Shown: piece after piece, positions 45,001 to 54,428 of the stretch
Layout: every line of letters begins with the position of its first letter
Position numbering within the stretch: the stretch's first letter is position 1
Program-made: the position numbers and the translations under genes
Notes under the pieces: model-generated
Databases searched by the model: none
Told to the model about the DNA's origin: nothing
What the model saw: the letters and a program-made list of their open reading frames with translations, nothing else
Source of the DNA: Sorex araneus
Lineage: Eukaryota; Chordata; Mammalia; Eulipotyphla; Soricidae
Assembly: GCF_027595985.1 (NCBI RefSeq)
Contig: NC_073307.1
Span: 120,321,678-120,385,677, forward strand
Length of the DNA: 64,000 nucleotides
Reading direction: 5' to 3'

Positions 45001-48000
45001 TGACTCCCAGGCTGATCTCAGCTGCAGGACTGTGGGGCGTCGCTCTCCATGGATTCCCCACCAAGCCCCTGCCCCACCCCGCCCCACCCCTGGTCCAGCC
45101 CCTAGGCCTCACCCGGAGGGAGATGAGCCGCAGCCGGTAGTCCTCCGTGTGGATGACCTGGCGCACCGTGACCTCCACCTCGTCATACGCCGCCTGCTCC
45201 TCGGGCCAGTATTCGGTGCACTTCTGCAGGGGTCCACACCCGGCCGTGAGCTGCTCCCCGACCCCAGCCGCGCTCTCCTCCACGCCCCCTCCACGGCTCC
45301 CGGGGAGACAAGAGCCCAAATGCGCTCAGATCTCCGCTTCAGAACCCACACGCGGCTTCCCGCCAAGCCTCGATTCCTCCTCTGGAGGATGTGAGGGGCC
45401 TGTCTAGGGATTCAACTCAGTGGGGCAGGAGGCAGCCGGGGTCAGCCCTGGCAGGCTCATTGGGTTCACTTGGAGCCAGAGAGAGAGGAGAGGGGGAGAG
45501 TCTCCTGCCTTGCACGTGGCCGTCCCGATTTCACTCCTCCCAAGCACCAACACCCCCCTCCCCCCCACACACACACAGTCCCTAAAGATGATGGGGAGCA
45601 GCTTCTGGTCCTAACCCAGACTGTCTGTGTGGCACTAAATAGACATCCTGAACAGCCACTTGCTCCCCTGCACACCCCCACCCAGGATGACCCAATTCTC
45701 ACTTCCTGTAGCATACATGGCCAACCTCTTGGCTTGGTTTCGAGGATTAACGTGGTATCAGGAAGGCTGGCGGGGGGCCAGAGAGGTAGTACAGCGGGGA
45801 GGGTGTGTGCCTTGCTGATACAGCTTCAATCCCCGGCACCCCATGGGATTCCCTGAGTCCCGCCAGGAGTGATCCCCGAGAGCAGAGCCAGGAGTGAGCC
45901 CTGAGCAGAGCCGGATGTGGCCCTCCCTCACCCCCTCACACACACAAAAAGGTTCATGTGTGTGTGTGTGGGGAATACGTGAAGCAGCAGGCGTGGCCAG
46001 GCTGCTGTGCCCACCTCGTTCATCTCCTCGATGTTGGTGATCATCACAATGATGGGCGTCTGCTCCTGCCACACCATGCGCCAGAAGTCCGCCACGGTGC
46101 TGACGATGGGGCCCTGTGTGGCGATGTACACCTTCTCCGACCCACCGTAGCCCTGTGGGAAACAGCCAGGGCCAAACTGTCAGGGTCGGGGGTAGGTGGG
46201 GGGTAAGGAGGAGTAGGTCCCTGCATCCAAGCTCCTCCCCAGGAGGGGGGGGTCGGGAGGTCTGGTGGGGAGTGGGAGCACTCACCCGTATGTAGTTGGC
46301 GTTGATGTAGGAGCTCAGCGGGTCTTCAGGGTCTGGGGACGTCAGGCAGACTCTGCTGTGAGGGTCTGGGGTGGGGGGGGAGACGTCGGTGACTTCAGGG
46401 CCCCCTGTACCCGTCACGGCCTTCCTCGTCTGGCCAGCAGCACAACATAGGGGCAGCCTCATGGCCCCCGGAGGCGGCCGGGGCCCAGGAGAAGAGAATG
46501 AGAGAGGGCTAGCCTCCGCTGTGTGGGCCCAGGGCCCACTTCCTGCCAGGGTCCCTGCTGGGCCCCGAATACTCAAGACACCTCGTGTTCCGGGAAGGAA
46601 CGGGTCAAGTGCAGAACTCAGGAAGCCCTGAGTTCCGGGACAGTGACAACACCGTTGCTGGCATGCAGGCGGCCGAGCCCCTGGTTCTCTGGGACTCCAG
46701 AGTATATGCCCACGGCTGGGCAATGCCAGGCAGCTTTTTCTTTTTTTTGGCAGGGGGTGTTGGTTTGGGGCCACATGTAGTGGCACTCAGGGCTTACTCC
46801 TGGCGGGGCTCCGGGGATCCCATACAGTGCCGGGAACTGAATGGGGTGGGCCGTGTGCAAAGCAAGTGCCCTCGTTTGCCCTGCCCGTGTCCTCCCTGGC
46901 CACCACATGGCTCTTCATAAATGCAGAGGGTTGTTGGGATGTGGGGGCTGGCCGCTGGGGACAAAGGAACCCAGCCTTTCAGGCCTGCTCCCTGGGAGAA
47001 CAGACGGACATGCTCAAGGCCGGTTCCCATCGATTCGTGCGTCCAAACCACTGGCCAGAGGCCAGAACATCGTGTTCCACTGCTCAGAGGCTCATCTGCG
47101 GGTTCTAGCAAGGGCCTCTGCGCTGAAGGGGCTGCCAACCCGCACAGGCCGGGCTGGGACAGGGAGGCTGCGGTGGTGCTGGGCGTGAGGGGCGGAGTGG
47201 GCTTCCGGGATGCGGGGGTGCTCGGGCCAGGGCTCTGGGTGCATATCTGCATTCATCACCAGCTCGCTGCTCTTCCTCCTGTGGTGTGACAGGGGATGCT
47301 GGACTCCAGGCCCTTCCCGCACACGTGGGCAGGCCCAGGAGTTGTTCCCAGCCCGGTTCCAGGCCCCACGGCACCGGGACGCCAGCACTCCCTCTCGCCT
47401 CGCTCGGCTGGTGAAGAGGGAGCGGGCGAGCATCCGCAGTTGGCACAGTGCCTGGCGGGCACTTGTGTTGCTGCAGTTACCGTGGGGTTCTAGACCAGAG
47501 GGCCCCAGGCTTCTGAGGCTTCTCATCCCCCTTTCAGAATGAAAGACATCACTCCCAATGACTCCGCTCCCCCGGCCTCTGAAAGTCAAACTTTTAAAAA
47601 GTGATGGGAAAGCGCCCCCCAAGGTTACTACCACGGCCCCTGACTGTTCCAGACGGAAGACACAAACCCTGAAGTGGTCCCCAGAGTCCTGAGGAGCAGG
47701 GGTGCAGGGGTAACAGGACCCTCTGTGGCCTGGGTGGTTGACAGGGATGGGGCAGGTGGAAGTGGGGGGCTGGGGGGAGGTGTGGTGCGGTGGGGAAATG
47801 TCTGTGGAGAAACGGTCTCATAGGCCAAGCTTGTCAGTTAGGTCCTAACCCCCAGGACTTCAGGGGGTGGAGGATGAAGAGGAGGAGGAGGAAAAGAAGG
47901 AGAAAGAGAAGGAGAACGAGGAGGAAGAGGAGGAGGAGGAGAAGGAGGAGGAGAAGGGAGGAAGAGGAGGAGGAGGAGGAGGAGAGGGAGGAGGATCATC

Positions 48001-51000
48001 AGGAGGAAGAGAAGGAGACTTCCGGATTATTTTGCACTGCTCAGGGGACAGGAGGGAGAAGCAGCAGGGACTGGCCAGGTGATGGCTTCAGGATCCAAGC
48101 AGGAGGTGTGGAGGACCAGAGGCTGCCCGGGGGGCGCTGTGCCCACGCCATTTGTATGTGTGGCCCTAGAAATGGGGCCGTGTGGAAGCCCCTTCCTTCC
48201 CCGGAGATCCCGTGACAGTGAGTGGAGAGAGGGGTGTTGAGAGGGGACCCCCATGCGTACAGGGGCATAACCCCCTGCTACACGTCCGGGATAGAGTGGG
48301 GTAGAGGGTACATGTGGATCCCAGGATCTGTGTCCCCTATCACACTGTGTGTCTCCTTTCTGTGGGATTCCCCAGCTCATGGGCGGGGGCTCAGCAAACC
48401 TGATGAGTGATTCTCAGGGCCTCTACCCACCGTCCCCCCGCCCCCCATACATGCCCAGGCACTCGGTCAGTCTGCATTCCCTATTGCATCTGGGGGTCTG
48501 GAGGCTCAGGTCTTATTGAAGGTGAAACCTGTCAGTCATGCAGTTGGGCCAGGTAGAGGGAGGGCCGGGCCTCCCCCCTGCTGGGGGTCTCTGTGGGTGG
48601 CCAACAAAGCCCGAGATTTGGGGGAGGGGTACCTGAGCCCCCCCTCTCCAGGTGGGAGTAAGGAGAGGAAAGAGGTGAGCAGCCCTGAAGAATACATCCT
48701 GGCCTTAAATGGTGCTTTGTTTAACCGGAACTACCTAGAGACTGTGTAACCATAGCAACCAGAAGTCGATATTTTAAAAGTTAAAAATAAGTCATGACAT
48801 CGTACATGTTGTTGAAGATGCTTCTTGAAAGCCTTGCTACTCCTTAAACGGAGCAGAACAGGTTTTTGGGAGAGTCATTTCCCATCAGTCACCCCACCCC
48901 CACCCCCAAGCCAGCCCTGGGCTGAGACCCAACTCTGCAAAAAGGACAAAAGGTGAGGGGGTGGGGGACAGGATGAAAATGACCCAAACACAGTGGTCCA
49001 GGGCTGAGAGGAACATCCCGTCATCTGGTATACCGGCCTGTCGGCCCTCTTCTCTGGGTGGGGCCTTCAGAGCTTCCTGGGGAAAGCTCCCTGGAGCCCC
49101 TCAGAGCGTTTCTTTCCCCCTGTGGGGGCTCTGCCTGTGGGAAGGCTCTCCCTTGGACCACCCAACTCCAGAGAGATCAACATTCCCAATTCTGGGCTCC
49201 CAGAGGCCCTGACTTGAAACTCAGTGCTGCCCTTCCCAGCAGGGAGGCTGCTGGAGGGGCTGGGGGGGACTGTCTAAACCCCTCGCGCCTGGTCAACCTG
49301 CCCACTCTGGAGAGAGAGAGGCAGCAAGGACACTTCTCCATCACCACACTGCCCGGGAGCAAACAGTCACCATGGCTCTTCCTCTCTGGGTTCCCGCAGA
49401 GCCACACCCCACACCGGGACACAACCAGGGTCCCCTAGGAGCTGTGTGGGGACAAAGATTTGCCAGCACCCGTTCCCTCATCCGATCCCTGTACCCCTGG
49501 GGACCCTGGAGGCCCCCTACAGGGTCTGTGTCTTCCTTAGGGTGAAGACGTTGCCCCTCAGACCCCGGGGATGGCGAGTCCTACTCACTGGGAAGGATAG
49601 TTTTGTACCGGTTCTTCCGCACCAGCCCAGGGATGTCGTATTCCTTGGGGTCCACGAAGTTCATGGGGATTTCCTGCAGGGGGGAACACATGGATGTGAG
49701 CAGCTGCCAGCCGCTTCCCCCAAACAGGGGTGGTGAGGGCCCCAACTTCTAGTCCCTGGGGCTGGCTTGAGTCCATGCGTGCAGGCAACAAACCATCACA
49801 TGGCTGAGTTCAGGTCGGGAAATAGCTCAATGGGCTGAGTCTGTTTGCAGGCGGGAGGCCCAGGGTGGGTCCCTGCCTTGGCCAGGTCCCCTGGGCCAGG
49901 AACAGCCCCGCAGCACTGTGCTCAGAGTGCCCTCCAGCAACACTGGTTGTGCCCAGCCCTGAATGACTTAGTTCATGGGTGGAGCGATAGCACAGCGGGT
50001 AGGTTTGCCTTGCATGTGGCCAACCCGGGTTCGATTCCTCCGCCCCTCTCAGAGAGCCCAGCAAGCTACCGAGAGTATCCCGCCTGCACAGCAGAGCCTG
50101 GCAAGCTACCCGTGGTGTATTCGATATGCCAAAAGAGTAACAACAAGTCTCACAATGAGAGACGTTACTGGTACCCACTTGAGCAAATCCATGAGCAACA
50201 GGATGACAGTGACAGAGACAGTGAAGCTTTTTAGGGGGCTGGAGAGACAGCACAGCGGGTAGGGCACTTGCCTTGCATAGTGCAAGAGACAGGAGAAACC
50301 TGTGAGCATTGCTGGGTGTGGCCCCAAAAAGAAAGAAGGAAGTTTTATAGGGGATGAGGCTCCGTGATGGAGCACTTGAGCCTGGGCATTCCCCTAACAC
50401 CCCCTTCCCCCCTCCCCCCAACAAAAAAGCCTTTTAAGGAACATACTGCCAGTGCTTAATAACAGTATGACAGCCTGGCCCACAGCAGACAGTACGAGGT
50501 TGATGAGCAGAGCAGACGCAAACGCAAGAGCGCTGGCCAGCGCCCACCCCTCTGCCTCTGCCACAGAGCCCTGGACACCTCTGCAGGCCCCCTCAGGGCA
50601 GGCCCGGCCTCAAGTCTCCCTGGGCTCTTCTCCTGTCCTGTCCTCATTAGAGCCCCTTCCTCCAGAGGGCGATCCAGGGGGTAAAGTGACCCCTAGTGGA
50701 CCTCCTGGATGGGAGCGCCCAGGTCAGTCTGCAGTCAGGAACAGGGATCTCCCCCGAGCCCCTCGATCCAGCCCGAGGCTGAGCTCTCAGCGAGCTGCTG
50801 GCAGAGAGCACTGGTGCTGTCCCACCCCCAAGGGTTATCAGCCTGGAAAGCTGCCCCTCCCCCTAACACACACACATGCACACACACATGTACACACACA
50901 CATGTATCTGCTGGGACAACTCCCCATACCTCTTTACCCCCACCTTCCACCTGGCCATGCAGTGGGGAGCTGACTCCAAACTCAACTGTGTGTCACTGCA

Positions 51001-51030
51001 CCAAGCCCATGTTTTGTGAAAGGAGGATGG

Positions 51031-51075
<45 letters not shown>

Positions 51076-54000
51076 GGGGGTACTGGATGGGGAGGAGAGC
51101 ACTAAGGCAGTGCTGGACAAAAGAGGGCCCCCCTGGACGAGGAGGTGGCACTGGCAGGTAGTAAAGCATCGAGTAGGAAGCCCCACTAGTAACAGTGCTG
51201 GAAACCACAGCGCCAAAAGTTATATAAAAAATAAAAAAAAATTTTAAAAAGGCGGGAGGAGGGGCTGGAGCAATAGCAGAGCAGGTAAGGCATTTGCCTT
51301 GCACGTGGCCGACCCGGGTTTCTGAATCCCAGCATTCCATATGGTCCTCTGAGCACTGCCAAGGGTAATTCCTGAGTGCAGAGCCAGGAGTAACCCCTGT
51401 GCATCGCTAGGTATGACCCAAAAAGCAAAAAAAAAAGGGGGGGGCAGGGCTGGAGTGATAGCACAGTGGAGAGGGTATTTGCTTTGCATGCAGCCAACCC
51501 AGGTTCAATCCTCTGCATCCCATATGGTCCCCTGAGCACCACCAGGAGTCATTCCTGAGTGCAGAGCCAGGAGTAAGCCCTGAGCATCATCAGGGTGACC
51601 CAAAAAGTAAAAAAAAAAAAAAAAGTTATATAAAAAACCCAGCACAGCACCTGTCACAGAGGCAGGTGATGGGTGGGAGGAAGACGGGGGACACTGGTGA
51701 AGAGATTAGTATTGGAACCTGGTTTGCCTGAAACCCAATTGTGAATAACTCTGTAATTCATGGCAACTTAATAAAATTAAAAGCAAATACCAAAACCCAA
51801 AACTCACCTGTTAGGATTGTTAAAGGAATCAGAAGAAAAAAAATGAAAAATAAATAAACCGTACCCGTGCACCTGTGGAGTGGGGTGCGGGCACTGCCCC
51901 CGTCTCTGCGACCGGGCACACGGCCATCTTACCCAGGTGGCAAGGACCCGGGGACGCGCTGGCTCTGGGGCTGCAGGCCGGGGGCACCCAGGACCAGAGC
52001 AAACTCTGTGTGGGGCCTGTGGGTGGTGATGTGAGCGCAGGCGCGAGAGGGGCAAGACCCGGTCTGGTCTGGCTGGCGGTGGACGGGGCCCCGAGGCAAG
52101 TGGGGTGGAGGGCGGCTGCCCCCTTGGGGAATGTGGCCCGGTTCTCCCACAGACCCCATCATGTTCTGGGGAATTTGGAGCAGAGGTCAGAGGGCACCAG
52201 AAGTCAGAGTCAGGAAGGGAGCAGGGGGCCCTATTAGGGGGCAGTAGGGGGCACCAGGCTTCCCCACTCCCCAGAGACCCTCCCCAAACACCCTGGCCCA
52301 ACTCTGGCCACAGAGTAGGCTGGGGTCCCTGTCGGTGAGACCGGAGTAGAGAGGCTAGTGGACAGTCCCTTCCCCTCCTCCTCTGGGGCCTCCTGCCAGG
52401 AAACACTCACAGGGTCACCTCCGGGGGCCGAGCCCGTGACGTGCCAGCACTGCCTGGGAGGGGGCGGGTTTATTAATCCTGGGTGTCAGGTTTGGGAAAG
52501 AAGCCCACCCTCGCCACTACCCGAGCTTCATTTCCAACTGCGCCTTTATCAACAAAAACAAAGTTGAATGTACCACCCCCTGCGTCCTCCCTCTTAACCT
52601 GTGCGGTCCCAAGGCGGGGACCCCCCGGGCTGCCACCACCATAGATAGGGGTCATGGGTTGGGGTCTCTGGCAGAGGCTGTGACTGAGACCTGGAATAAA
52701 CAGGCGCTCCCTAAGTCAGGGAGAGATGAGGGGCCGGGCATGTGCATGTGTGCATGTGTGTGCATGTGTATGCATGTGTGTGCACGTGTGTGCTTGTGTG
52801 TATGTTGGGGCAGGCGGCAGGGGAGGGGGCAGCCCAGGGCTCTCTCTGTACAGTGCCAGGCAAGACACACTCGGGGCGTCCCTACCCAGCACCCCCCCCA
52901 GGGGGCGCCCTGTCCATGGTCCGTTTCTCTTGCATCTTGGCAACACCCTGATTCTTTCTAACCCTATTTTGTCATTGAGAAAAGGGAGCTGGAGGTTGCA
53001 AGGGCCCCCTCACTGGCTCCAGGGGGCTGGGGGTGGGGTTGGGACTCACGAAGAACTCTGCCTGCAGCAGGAAGGGGTCCAGAGCCTTCTCGTGGAGCTC
53101 CTCGGCCTGCAGCACGCGCGAGGCGCTGAGCAGGTACTCGCGTGCCGACTCCTCCCGCGGGGACATGAGGTAGCCGAAGCTCTCCTCCGTGCAGCCGGGG
53201 GTACACATGTCCAGGGTCAGGGAGACGTTGGAGCCCCTCCTGGAGGGAGGATGTGAAACGGGGGGGGGGTGAGTGTCGGGGCATCCGTGGGGGGCCGAGA
53301 AGCAGGAAGGTGAGGGGGGGACACAGTGTGCCCAGAGACGGGCACGGGACAGCCCCCCAACACGGCAGATGGAGCCGATGTCCCCACCCGAGGCCTGGAC
53401 TGACTCGCTCTGGTCTCCTGCCCTCAACTGTGAAGGTGCTACGGGGAGGCCTGGCACCCGGGCTCACAGGTTCCACCCATGGGAGACCAACGAACAGGTA
53501 GGATGCTCTTCCTTGCACCTGCCCATCCTGGGTCCGACTCCTGGCACACCGCTGGGTCTCCGGTGCTTGCCAGGAGTGATCCCTGAGCACTGAGCCAGGA
53601 GTAAGCCCTGAGCACCGCTGTGTGTGGCCCCCAAACTGAAACCCAAGTAAAGCGAAATGAAGGTTTCAGCCAAGGCAACCTCGACACAGACTCTCTTTGT
53701 CACTGCAGGCAGCCGTGCCCAGCTGCTGGGGTCCGGGAAGCTCCCAGGATCCGGCCAGAGCAGAGACTCGACCTCCCTGCGTCCCGTGTCTTGCTCCCCT
53801 GCGTCCAGTGTCCACCGACAGGTAAGGAAAGCTCCTCATCACTCGGAAAAGGAAACGGAGTCCCAGACAGATGCTAAGAAGCATTGCCCCCGTGTGGGCC
53901 GCAGAGGCGGCACAGCAGGGATGGGGCTTGCTGGCCTTGCAGCCAACCCCAGCTCAGCTCCCCAGCACTGCCGGGGGTCCTCGGTTCTGAGTACAGTGCC

Positions 54001-54381
54001 AGCAAGAGCTCCCGAGGAACGCGGGGTGTGGCTTCAAAACAAAACAAGACAGACAAAACCTAGAAAACGCCCCAGCTCACAAGCAAAGAAGTGGCATCAC
54101 TGAGCGAAAAGCTGAGTTTTTTCCTGACTCCTCGTCCAGTGCTCCTCGGGTGGCCTTGGATGCCTCACTCAAACTTGGGGTGCTCTGACTTACCCTGTGA
54201 GGCCCCAAGAAGAGGGTGCCACGCCTCCCAAAGCAAGCTCTGGGGAACCCCCATGGGACACATCCTTGGGTTTCAGGGGCACGTGACAGAGAGAGTCCCC
54301 TCCCCCACCCCATCCACCCATGTCGTGCTCCATCGTGGGCACAGGCACAGCTGCAGCATACACACCACACACATGGACACA

Positions 54382-54428
<47 letters not shown>

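Noticed and set aside
45476-45545. Possible SINE 5' fragment (GTCTCCTGCCTTGCACGTGG)
   Set aside because: Too short and diverged to separate from chance in GC-rich intron.
47790-48215. 141-codon frame with long Arg/Lys/Glu runs
   Set aside because: Translation of the GGA tract within a PTPN5 intron.
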